64,000 bases of DNA from SIG299 sp045531955 (GTDB lineage Bacteria > Bacillota > Clostridia > Lachnospirales > Lachnospiraceae): positions 1 through 64,000 of the forward strand of contig JAZSFC010000023.1 of the NCBI GenBank assembly GCA_045531955.1, in the 5' to 3' direction. The notes under the pieces are model-generated. The model saw only the letters and a list, made by a program, of their open reading frames with translations, was not told where the DNA came from and did no database searches. Below, piece by piece: positions 41,268 to 48,937 of the stretch (position 1 is its first letter; the number at the start of each line of letters is the position of its first letter). Position numbers and translations under genes: made by a program.

Positions 41268-42608
41268 TTACAGATTAGCAAGTTTGTTTTTCTTTAAATA
41301 CGGACTCTTTAGCAACATAAATACCAATGGTATTACCATCAAAATCCACACCACCGGCTCTGCCAGGATTACTCCCCAGTAACCAAGGCGGGGTACCATT
41401 AGTTTTGCAAACACCACTTTACCCACCAGTTCCACAAAGCTGGATACAATCGGGGTAATGTGGTTGCCAAGCCCCTGTAACACATTTCTAAACAGAGTTA
41501 CACAAGCTGCCACCATATAAAATATGGTATCGAATTTCAAATAGGTTGCCCCTGTTTTAAGCACCTCTTCCGTTTCGCTTCCGGTAATCATATGTATCAA
41601 ATGTTCCGCCACCGTGTTTGCAAGAAGAATAACCATAAGCACCCAGCAGGCCAGAAATACAAGCGCCCCAAACAATCCTTTGCGGATTCTGTCATACTTT
41701 CCTGCACCTAAGTTTTGTCCGGTGAAGGTACACATAGCCGCACCGGTAATACTGAAGGCCATCATAAAAATTTCGGTCACTTTTCTTGCTGCAGTATGAG
41801 CCACAATAATATTTTGTCCGAGGCCGTTGATGGCAGTCTGGAGCATTACGGTACCAAACTGTACCAGAGAACTCATGAATGCCATGGAACATCCCGCTGC
41901 CAGAAGCTCTTTCATTAGAGAAGCATCCGGCTTCATATCCTTTATAGCAAACCGCAGGATGTCGTATTTCTTTAGCATATATCCAATGCAAAGTATTGCG
42001 GAAATCCCCTGAGCAATGACGGTAGCCAGGCCTGCACCGAATACTCCCAGATGCAGACTGTTGATGAAGTAAATGTCCAGCAGTACATTTAAAAAACTGG
42101 AACAAATCAGTAAAATCAGCGGTGTCACGGAATTACCGAGAGCACGCAGGGTTGCTGCGCCTAAGTTGTAAGCAAAAGTAAAAAACAGTCCGCAGATGAG
42201 TACCGTACAATAGCTTTTTGCATCGATAAGCAAATGAGGCTCTATCTGCATAAATACCATCAGGCCGTCCATGCAAGTCAGGCACACAGTTACTAAGATA
42301 ACGCAAAGAAGCAATCCCATCCCCACCGATAGTGCAAATGCTTTTTTCAGTTTTTCCAATTTTCTACCACCGTAGAATCTCGCCATCGGCACGGCAAATC
42401 CAAGTGTCATACCGTTCATAAAACCAATTAACAAATTAGAAAGTACACTTGTTCCGCCAACGGCTGCCAGTGCTTCTTCTCCCAGATAAGTACCTACGAT
42501 ACGGGTATCTGCCAGGGAATAAAACAGCTGGAACAGATTACCGAAAAAGATTGGTACGGCAAACAATACTAAGGTTTTAAACAACGGTCCTTTCGTCAGG
42601 TCTTTCAT
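41268..42608 (-). CDS. MATE family multidrug exporter
   Basis: A 446-residue protein with twelve hydrophobic segments in two homologous halves. The N-terminal FAVPIFFGNLFQLFYSLADTRIVGTYLGEEALAAVGG is the MatE family opening; FIMAFSITGAAMCTFTGQNLGAG marks the second half. It would export cationic compounds using a Na+ or H+ gradient. It overlaps tcdA by 4 nt (ATGA) and therefore is co-translated with it, an odd functional pairing. Confidence 0.92.
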   Translation of the reverse strand: MKDLTKGPLFKTLVLFAVPIFFGNLFQLFYSLADTRIVGTYLGEEALAAVGGTSVLSNLLIGFMNGMTLGFAVPMARFYGGRKLEKLKKAFALSVGMGLLLCVILVTVCLTCMDGLMVFMQIEPHLLIDAKSYCTVLICGLFFTFAYNLGAATLRALGNSVTPLILLICSSFLNVLLDIYFINSLHLGVFGAGLATVIAQGISAILCIGYMLKKYDILRFAIKDMKPDASLMKELLAAGCSMAFMSSLVQFGTVMLQTAINGLGQNIIVAHTAARKVTEIFMMAFSITGAAMCTFTGQNLGAGKYDRIRKGLFGALVFLACWVLMVILLANTVAEHLIHMITGSETEEVLKTGATYLKFDTIFYMVAACVTLFRNVLQGLGNHITPIVSSFVELVGKVVFAKLMVPRLGYWGVILAEPVVWILMVIPLVFMLLKSPYLKKNKLANL

Positions 42609-43339
42609 GATAACTCTCTCGCTTCTTTTGTCAAATCTTTAATTACTTCCGATGCAATAATGAGTCCTGCCACCGACGGCACAAACGCGGTACTGCCCGG
42701 AGTTCCACGGCGTTTTGCTACAGGATCTACCTCCTCCAGTGCAACCTTCGGTATAATCGGCTGCTCCTTGGAATAAACCACCTTCACACCCTTGATTCCC
42801 CGGTCCTTTAATTCTTTTCGCATAACCTTGGCAAGAGGGCACACGGAAGTCTTAGAAATATCTGTAACCTCCAGCTCCATCGGATTCAGTTTATTACCGG
42901 TGCCCATACTGCTGATAACCGAAACCCCTGCTTCTTTAGAAAACTGAATAATTGCAATTTTCGCCGTTACCGTATCCACTGCATCCACCACATAAGCATA
43001 TTCACTGAACTCATATTCTTCCTTCTTCTCCGGAAGAAAAAATTCCTGCCGTAGGGTAACTTCCGCCTTGGGATTGATGGAAAGAATACGGTCCCGCATC
43101 ACTTCCACCTTTGGCTTGCCGATGGTATCCACCGTTGCAATAATCTGACGGTTTAAATTGGATACGGACACTGTATCGTTATCGATCAAATCAAACTTGC
43201 CGATACCGCTTCTTGCCAGTGCTTCCACTGCGTAACCGCCAACGCCGCCGACACCAAACACTGCCACCTTGGCGTTTTGTAAAATTTCCATGGCGTCACC
43301 GCCAATCAGTGCTTCTATTCGCGAAAACTGCTCTGTCAT
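42605..43339 (-). CDS. tcdA: tRNA threonylcarbamoyladenosine dehydratase (TcdA/CsdL)
   Basis: A 244-residue E1-like protein: nucleotide motif VAVFGVGGVGGYAVEALARSGI (cut core GVGGVGGYA, about residues 28-42), DNDTVSVSNLNRQ (catalytic D and N/R), AYVVDAVDTVTAKI, and the C-terminal GLIIASEVIKDL. It cyclises t6A at position 37 of ANN-decoding tRNAs to ct6A. It lies 18 nt after aspS and may be co-transcribed with it, linking tRNA charging and tRNA modification. Confidence 0.92.
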   Translation of the reverse strand: MTEQFSRIEALIGGDAMEILQNAKVAVFGVGGVGGYAVEALARSGIGKFDLIDNDTVSVSNLNRQIIATVDTIGKPKVEVMRDRILSINPKAEVTLRQEFFLPEKKEEYEFSEYAYVVDAVDTVTAKIAIIQFSKEAGVSVISSMGTGNKLNPMELEVTDISKTSVCPLAKVMRKELKDRGIKGVKVVYSKEQPIIPKVALEEVDPVAKRRGTPGSTAFVPSVAGLIIASEVIKDLTKEARELS

Positions 43340-43357
43340 ACTAATTTATTTTCCTTT

Positions 43358-44692
43358 CTACGGTGTTACCCGGTTAATGTCTCTTGGGAATAACGAGGAA
43401 AGACGCACATTCTCCTGGTTCAAAAGCTTTGCGGTCAGGCGCTCCAAGCCGATACCCAATCCTCCATGCGGCGGCATACCGGCTTTATGCATCATCAGAT
43501 AGCTTTCAAAGGCTTCCGGATTCATCCCCCGGGCTTCCATCTTTGCCACCTGTTCCCTGTAGTTGTGGATACGCTGTCCCCCCGTGGTAATTTCCAATCC
43601 GCGGAACAACAAATCAAAGCTTAAGGTCTCTTCCGGATTTTCTTTGCTGTCCATGGCATAAAACGGACGCTTTGCACTCGGATAATGGGTTACAAAAACG
43701 AATTCACTGCCGGTCTGCTTCTTAATAAGTTCACACAGCAGTTTTTCTTCTTCCGGCTCGAAGTCGTGGCTTTCTTTGAACTCCCGGTGATAAGCTTTTG
43801 CCACCATTTCCTTGGCTTCCGAAAATTTTATCGCAGGAATTTCAGTAATCTCCGGCAGCTGCACCTTAAGAAGGGACAGTTCCTGTTCGTATTGTTCCTG
43901 TAAAAACGCCATGATATACTTAAGCATTGCGGTTTCCATCTGCATAATTTCTTCAAAGCTTTCGATGAAACCCATTTCAAAGTCCACGCCGGTGTACTCA
44001 TTTAAATGTCTTGCCGTGTCGTGCTTTTCTGCCCGGAACACCGGTGCTATTTCAAACACACGCTCGAACACGCCCACCATCATCTGCTTGTAAAACTGCG
44101 GACTTTGGGCAAGATAGGCCTGCTTTCCAAAATAATCAAGTTTAAAAATATTGGCACCGCCTTCGGCTCCTTCCGATACGATTTTCGGAGAATGGATTTC
44201 CGTAAACCGTTCCCGGTGCATAAATTCCCTAATCGCCCGGCAAATGCCTTCCTGTATTTTAAAAATAGCACGTTCCTTTTCATTTCGCAATGTAATCGGA
44301 CGATAATTTAATAAATTTTCCAGAGAAGTGTCTACCCGCTTATTATTGATTACAATCGGAGACAGTTCTTCCGGCCGGGATAATACTTCTGCGAAAAGCA
44401 TCTGCAGTTCATACCCCACTTTAGAACGTTCTTCGGCAACTACATTCGCCGTAATCCGCACCGCACTTTCTTCCTGCAATAGTTCCAACGGAAATTCACT
44501 GAATTCACTGCTGTAAATGCACTGCACTACCGCTCGTTTTGTCCTAATCAGCACAAACGCAAAATCGCTCATTTTGCGGATTTTGTAAACCATACCGTGT
44601 ATTTTCACTTTGGTTCCGATATAATTTTGTAACTGCTCTGCTTCCACAACCTGCAACCTGTTATTTTTGTTTTCTTCACTAATATACTTCAT
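43358..44692 (-). CDS. aspS: Archaeal-type aspartyl-tRNA synthetase, probably non-discriminating
   Basis: A 444-residue class II synthetase: OB-fold anticodon domain (about 12-110), motif 2 FRAEKHDTARHLNEYTG, TTGGQRIHNY, motif 3 GLGIGLERL, and the terminal PRDINRVTP. Size and ending match the archaeal-type AspRS rather than the 590-residue bacterial type. The OB-fold lacks the Trp residues tied to strict tRNA-Asp recognition in the archaeal discriminating enzymes (GMVYKIRK replaces GWVWEVKD), so it probably also makes Asp-tRNA-Asn for GatCAB; AsnRS is less likely because of GGQR-I-H. Start ATG 44692 has GGAGG 8 nt away; the ATG at 44707 lies in that ribosome site. Preceded by a leader-peptide attenuator. 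Confidence 0.88.
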   Translation of the reverse strand: MKYISEENKNNRLQVVEAEQLQNYIGTKVKIHGMVYKIRKMSDFAFVLIRTKRAVVQCIYSSEFSEFPLELLQEESAVRITANVVAEERSKVGYELQMLFAEVLSRPEELSPIVINNKRVDTSLENLLNYRPITLRNEKERAIFKIQEGICRAIREFMHRERFTEIHSPKIVSEGAEGGANIFKLDYFGKQAYLAQSPQFYKQMMVGVFERVFEIAPVFRAEKHDTARHLNEYTGVDFEMGFIESFEEIMQMETAMLKYIMAFLQEQYEQELSLLKVQLPEITEIPAIKFSEAKEMVAKAYHREFKESHDFEPEEEKLLCELIKKQTGSEFVFVTHYPSAKRPFYAMDSKENPEETLSFDLLFRGLEITTGGQRIHNYREQVAKMEARGMNPEAFESYLMMHKAGMPPHGGLGIGLERLTAKLLNQENVRLSSLFPRDINRVTP

Positions 44693-44775
44693 TTCTGATT
44701 CCTCCATCTTTCATAAATTATTTTTCTATGATAAAGAAACCGGATATGGTTGTGCCTTCGTCCGGGCCCTGAACA

Positions 44776-44826
44776 AAAACACATAAAGAAAGACCACACC
44801 CGTTTCCTTATTCCCGGTGTGGTCTT
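44776..44826 (-). terminator. Attenuator terminator in the aspS leader
   Basis: An 11-bp perfect stem AAGACCACACC (plus 44790-44800) with 44816-44826, then on the minus strand TCTTTATGTGTTTTTG. It lies inside the aspS leader, about 85 nt before the ribosome site. Confidence 0.8.
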
Positions 44827-44901
44827 GCTATTTATTATGCCACACAGGTACAACACAAATAGCGCATGTACCTGTGGATGTTAGTCCAAAGCTACATGCG
44901 C
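44790..44901 (-). promoter_or_regulatory. Mutually exclusive RNA arms of the aspS attenuator
   Basis: Arms on the minus-strand RNA: arm 1 GCGCATGTA (44901-44893) pairs with arm 2 TACATGCGC (44870-44862). Arm 2' CACAGGTAC (44876-44868) overlaps arm 2 and pairs with arm 3 GTACCTGTG (44851-44843). The end of arm 3 (GTGTGG) can instead pair with CCACAC in the 5' side of the terminator. So 1:2 frees arm 3 to block the terminator, while 2':3 lets it form. Arm 1 contains the leader peptide stop codon. Confidence 0.6.
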
Positions 44902-44948
44902 TGTCTATCGTCGTCCCTGTTCAGTTTCGCAAACTGAAGATTTCTCAT
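44892..44948 (-). CDS. aspS leader peptide (18 aa) with Asn-Arg-Asp-Asp-Asp
   Basis: ATG 44948 with GAGG 8 nt upstream opens an 18-codon ORF MRNLQFAKLNRDDDRQRM ending TAG at 44892. Codons 10 and 12-14 are AAC and GAC GAC GAT, the amino acids charged by the downstream AspRS (Asp, and Asn if it is non-discriminating). It starts about 30 nt into the predicted transcript. The stop codon lies in arm 1 of the leader fold. Too short for standard gene finders. I read it as an attenuation peptide; the peptide itself is probably without function. Confidence 0.6.
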   Translation of the reverse strand: MRNLQFAKLNRDDDRQRM

Positions 44949-44979
44949 GATAACAGCCTCGTTTCTTAATTTGAAACCG

Positions 44980-45008
44980 AGTTTATCACTTAATTTTCCG
45001 TTTGTCAA
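44980..45008 (-). promoter_or_regulatory. Promoter of the aspS leader transcript
   Basis: On the minus strand a perfect TTGACA (45008-45003), 17-bp spacer, TAAACT (44985-44980). The 344-bp gap 44708-45051 is filled by this promoter, the leader peptide and the attenuator. Confidence 0.7.
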
Positions 45009-45051
45009 ATGTTTTTTCAGATTTTTTGCAAAGTACCGTAAATAAATACGC

Positions 45052-46788
45052 TTATACCAGAGTATATTCAGACAAGGTTTTTGCCATCAGACGGAAATAA
45101 TGCAACCGCTCCGTGTTCCAAACATAGCGTTTGTTATTTACCGCTTCAAAGCTAAGCACGCACGGATGCCCCTTTCTGTCGTTAAACGGCACCTGCAGAC
45201 AAGCGGATAATCCTTGTGCTTTCATCAGCTGATATACATTTTCATCGATTGGAGCTATAGAAAAAATATCGTTAATTACCGCTTCCGAATTTTTGTAAAG
45301 ATTTTTCCAGTATTCGCTGAGGATATATTGTTCCGTTTCCGCAATCACTTCTTTGGACGGAACCTTCTGTCCGGCCATATGAAGTACTTTTCCTGCTGCT
45401 CTGTCGTATACTGCAATTCTTGCTATTTCAAAGTTTTCGAGATAATCATCCAATAACCGTTCCACCGGATAGTCTTCCCGACGAGCTACTTTATCCATAA
45501 TAACACAAAGAATTTCACCCTGACTCATGTCACCGCGGTTATTGATTCTTGTTTTGGAATAACTGCTGTTTTTAATTGCAGAGATGTCTCCATGCAACTC
45601 TTTACTGTATATGATATAACGGTTTCTTCCTTTTTCCTTGGCGCGGTACAATGCAAAATCCGCCAAAGCAAACAGCTCCTCATAGTTTGCCGCATCCTTA
45701 GGATAAGCCGCACAACCGATAGAGAGGGTAACCGTTGGCTGTCCCGGTACATCCGGAGGGAACAGACCGCAAATGGTATTTTTGATACTGCGAAGTCTTG
45801 GTCTTGCACTTTCCAAATCATACGCATCATAAAACAGAATCATAAATTCATCGCCGCCGATTCTGCCGACCAAACCGTCATCTCCAACTTCATCTGCCAG
45901 AACAGATGCCACCTGTCGGATAATATTATCACCGGTCATATGGCCGAATTGGTCGTTTACCTGCTTAAAGTGGTCGATATCCACAATCGCAAGGGTAACA
46001 TCCTGGCGCTTTTCCACATCCACTGTACGGATTACCATATTGGTAATTTCACCCTTGGCCAAAAGACCGGTTAAGGAATCAATTTCGATTTTTCTGGTGT
46101 CGCTGTAGGTACGTTCCATGTATTCGTGAATATAACCTACTGCCATGGTATATATGCCGTTTTCGTACAAGCCCGCACATTTAATAATGCTGTGGCGTGT
46201 ATCGCTTTTAACATTTTTTACACTGCCGTCTACCTTGATAAACAAATACCGGCTTCCGTTGCGTAATCCGCTGATAAATTCATTGATTGCATTACTGTCC
46301 TCTGTTACCTGCTCCAAATTTATTTGCAACTGACTTAATGACATACGCTGGCAGGAAGTATGCGCGCCGGTTCCTGTAATAATTTCTACTTCATCGCGGT
46401 TTGGATAATACACAAATGCATCGTCACCGTACAAGCCATGGATTGCTTCATTCACCGCGCTGCGCTTATCTAACAGCCTTTCGGACTCCCGGAGCATTTC
46501 GATATCCAGCAATGTAACTTCCACATTATCCGATGCAGAAATTTCCTGCAGCCTAGCATAGCATGGAATTGGTGTTCCGTCCAGTTCTACAATATGCACA
46601 ACAAACCAGCCCTGATAGCCTGCTTCGACATTACGGATAAATTTTGCCCTGTCGTCTTCATGAACCAGACGGTCAAAGGAAAAATAGAATCTTGTATCTG
46701 CCAGAAACTCATAAAATGCCGTATCTGCCGAAATAACATCTAACCGATATTTATTTATAATTACTTTATGCTTCTTGGAATTAAACAT
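45052..46788 (-). CDS. GGDEF-domain protein, probable diguanylate cyclase
   Basis: A 578-residue protein. Residues about 10-115 look like a PAS sensor (TRFYFSFDRLVHEDDRAKF, GWFVVHIVELDGTPIP). The GGDEF domain spans about 240-395: DSLTGLLAKGEI, VDIDHFKQVND, RIGGDEFMILF (intact active site near 311), SIGCAAYPKDAANYEEL. The C-terminal 150 residues resemble a GAF-type domain (IARIAVYDRAAGKVL ... ACLQVPFNDRKGHPCVLSF). No I-site RxxD is evident directly upstream of the active site. It is predicted to make c-di-GMP in the cytoplasm; no membrane segment is seen. Confidence 0.9.
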   Translation of the reverse strand: MFNSKKHKVIINKYRLDVISADTAFYEFLADTRFYFSFDRLVHEDDRAKFIRNVEAGYQGWFVVHIVELDGTPIPCYARLQEISASDNVEVTLLDIEMLRESERLLDKRSAVNEAIHGLYGDDAFVYYPNRDEVEIITGTGAHTSCQRMSLSQLQINLEQVTEDSNAINEFISGLRNGSRYLFIKVDGSVKNVKSDTRHSIIKCAGLYENGIYTMAVGYIHEYMERTYSDTRKIEIDSLTGLLAKGEITNMVIRTVDVEKRQDVTLAIVDIDHFKQVNDQFGHMTGDNIIRQVASVLADEVGDDGLVGRIGGDEFMILFYDAYDLESARPRLRSIKNTICGLFPPDVPGQPTVTLSIGCAAYPKDAANYEELFALADFALYRAKEKGRNRYIIYSKELHGDISAIKNSSYSKTRINNRGDMSQGEILCVIMDKVARREDYPVERLLDDYLENFEIARIAVYDRAAGKVLHMAGQKVPSKEVIAETEQYILSEYWKNLYKNSEAVINDIFSIAPIDENVYQLMKAQGLSACLQVPFNDRKGHPCVLSFEAVNNKRYVWNTERLHYFRLMAKTLSEYTLV

Positions 46789-46888
46789 GGTTTTATTCTA
46801 TTCCTTTTAACAAATTCTCATAAAAAAATATACACACAGTTATTATACCAGTTTTACAGATGTTTTCCAACAAAAATTTCCGAAAACT

Positions 46889-48220
46889 CTACAGCTTCTT
46901 ATACAATGTAAACCACATGGTAAGAAAGCATGCAATTCCCCCGATGATATTAGAAACCGGTTCCGCCAAAAACACGCCGTCCACTCCAAAGCCCCATATC
47001 GGAAGAAGCACAGTAAGCGGCGTTACAATAATTACCTTGCGCAGCATAGAAAAGAATACCGCCTGTTTTTTCTTTCCCAATCCCTGGAAGGTAGACTGAC
47101 CGGCAAACTGGAATGCCATAAACACAAAACCGAAGAAATAAATCTTCAGTGCCCTTGCACCCTCGGAAATAGTCATTGCATCCTCCGAAAAAATATGAAT
47201 CAGCTGCTTCGGAAGCAGAAGCACAACCAGCCAGGCAAGCACGGTATACACACTACCAATCAATGTCATAAAGCGGATGCCTTCCTTTACCCTGTCATTT
47301 TTTCCGGCTCCGTAGTTAAACCCAAGTACCGGCTGTGAACCGCTGCTGATTCCCATTACCGGAAGCATCACAAGTTCCCTTACCGAATTTAAAATGGTCA
47401 TAATGCCCACATATAAATCACCGCCATACACCTGCAGAGAGTTATTGCATACTACCTGTACCAGGCAGTTGGATGCCTGCATTACAAAGGACGTAATACC
47501 AAGTCCGGCAATGGAAGCTACCCGCTTTGCAGAAAGACGCAAACTTTCGATTTGCAGGCGCAGAATCGCCTTTTTCCCGGTCAGAAATTTCAACACCCAA
47601 ACCGCTGAAACCACCTGGCTGAGCACCGTTGCCAATGCTGCCCCGGCCACTCCCATATCAAGAGCAAAAATAAAGAGCGGGTCTAAAATAATATTGACAA
47701 CCGCGCCCAGAATTGTCGTCACCATACCAAACCTTGGAAATCCCTGGGCATTGATAAATCCGTTCATACCGGTAACTAACATGGAAAATGCCGTACCAAA
47801 CAAGGATATTTTCAGATATTCGTTGGCGTATACATAGGATGCCTCACTGGCTCCGAACAGAAAAATAATCGGCTTCCGGAATAAAAAACACACCACTGTT
47901 AACACAGCGGCAGAAATCATTAGTAAACTGAACGCATTACCCATAATGTGTTCCGCTTCTTTTTCGTCTCCCTTACCTCTAGCAATGGAAAACAGAGGCA
48001 CTGCCCCAATGCCGAACAAACCGGTAAATGCCATAATCAACACCGTAATCGGAAAGGTGATACCGACTCCGGTCAGTGCCAGTTCTCCGATATCCGGCAA
48101 ATGTCCAATGTAAATGCGGTCCACCAGATTATATAGCATTTGCACAATCTGAGCCAGGGTTAAAGGAATTGCCTGTTCAATAATTCGTTTCTTTACAGAG
48201 CCTTGTGAAAAATCGTTCAT
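46889..48220 (-). CDS. MATE family multidrug exporter (second)
   Basis: A 443-residue twelve-helix MATE protein: KKRIIEQAIPLTLAQIVQMLYNLVDRIYIGHLPD opening (core LYNLVDRIYIG), GIGAVPLFSIARGKGDEKEAE, and GSQPVLGFNYGAG at the start of the second half. I start at ATG 48220, with AAGGA 8 nt upstream; the upstream ATG 48247 has no ribosome site near it. It is only distantly similar to the MATE protein at 41.3 kb. It follows the MazG-like gene by 42 nt. Confidence 0.9.
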   Translation of the reverse strand: MNDFSQGSVKKRIIEQAIPLTLAQIVQMLYNLVDRIYIGHLPDIGELALTGVGITFPITVLIMAFTGLFGIGAVPLFSIARGKGDEKEAEHIMGNAFSLLMISAAVLTVVCFLFRKPIIFLFGASEASYVYANEYLKISLFGTAFSMLVTGMNGFINAQGFPRFGMVTTILGAVVNIILDPLFIFALDMGVAGAALATVLSQVVSAVWVLKFLTGKKAILRLQIESLRLSAKRVASIAGLGITSFVMQASNCLVQVVCNNSLQVYGGDLYVGIMTILNSVRELVMLPVMGISSGSQPVLGFNYGAGKNDRVKEGIRFMTLIGSVYTVLAWLVVLLLPKQLIHIFSEDAMTISEGARALKIYFFGFVFMAFQFAGQSTFQGLGKKKQAVFFSMLRKVIIVTPLTVLLPIWGFGVDGVFLAEPVSNIIGGIACFLTMWFTLYKKL

Positions 48221-48262
48221 GATGTCAATCCTTCTTTTGCTAATCATTCATTTTACTTAAAA

Positions 48263-48787
48263 TTACGCCTTCCAGCGTGTCATGTTGCGCTCGAATTTCT
48301 CCGTGTACGCTTTCTTTAACTCTTCTGCAGAAATACCGTAGCAAAGCAACACATCATTGTAATACATCAGTACATCTGCCAGCTCCTCCACTAAATCTTT
48401 TCGAAGTTTGGTATCACTGCATGCCTTGGTTCCGCCGTTTTTCTTTACAATATCAATCACTTCACCGATTTCACCAATCATCCAGAGCAGCTTATTCTGT
48501 CCGGTTTCCGGACCGATAGACTCCCAGATGGATTTGTAGCGGTCCTGCAAAGTTCTTTGCATAGTAAGCATTTCGTTGATGTCAAAGCCGTTCATAGAAT
48601 CAGTACCCTCCGTCTTCGCGCTTTCTCTATAAGTTGCTTCCACGTCACCTATCAGATTATAAAGTCCGTCCTGGGATAATACACCCCGTTTTAGGTCCGC
48701 CGGTCTGTTTTTCAAAGCATCCGACACCTCATCCATATACTGTTCCATTTGTTGCACTCTTGCAATTATATCTTTATTACCATTCAT
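48263..48787 (-). CDS. MazG-like nucleotide pyrophosphohydrolase
   Basis: A 174-residue protein. The C-terminal 80 residues carry the MazG pattern: LLWMIGEIGEVIDIVKKNGG (E-x-x-E) and LVEELADVLMYYNDVLL (E-x-x-D), which bind the metal. The N-terminal half is helical and unassigned. Such enzymes hydrolyse unusual (d)NTPs and may clear damaged nucleotides or lower alarmone levels. It sits directly before the second MATE gene. Confidence 0.82.
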   Translation of the reverse strand: MNGNKDIIARVQQMEQYMDEVSDALKNRPADLKRGVLSQDGLYNLIGDVEATYRESAKTEGTDSMNGFDINEMLTMQRTLQDRYKSIWESIGPETGQNKLLWMIGEIGEVIDIVKKNGGTKACSDTKLRKDLVEELADVLMYYNDVLLCYGISAEELKKAYTEKFERNMTRWKA

Positions 48788-48891
48788 ACTATTTTCCTTT
48801 ACAAATTCTTTTTCCTACCGATTAACAGCACCTTCACCTATCTTACCACATTTTCCGCAAAAAGAACACCTAATTTACGGCATAAAAAAAA

Positions 48892-48918
48892 GCAGGCTCT
48901 GCTCCCTGCAAAGCCTGC
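48892..48918 (-). terminator. GH43 gene terminator
   Basis: Stem GCAGGCT/AGCCTGC with a 13-nt loop (inner GCTCCCTGC may pair), followed on the minus strand by an eight-base T run. Confidence 0.8.
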
Positions 48919-48937
48919 CGTTTTTCTCTATATACTG

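Noticed and set aside
44826..44901. A tRNA gene in the aspS leader
   Set aside because: The hairpins do not give a cloverleaf, and no TTCGA loop or acceptor stem is present.
44708..45051. T-box or c-di-GMP riboswitch before aspS
   Set aside because: The T-box antiterminator consensus (AGGGUGGNACCGCG) and the usual stem I marks are not present, and the GEMM core of c-di-GMP-I switches is not seen. The leader-peptide reading explains more of the sequence.
48220..48247. Upstream start for the second MATE protein
   Set aside because: ATG 48247 has no ribosome site nearby; ATG 48220 has AAGGA at 8 nt.
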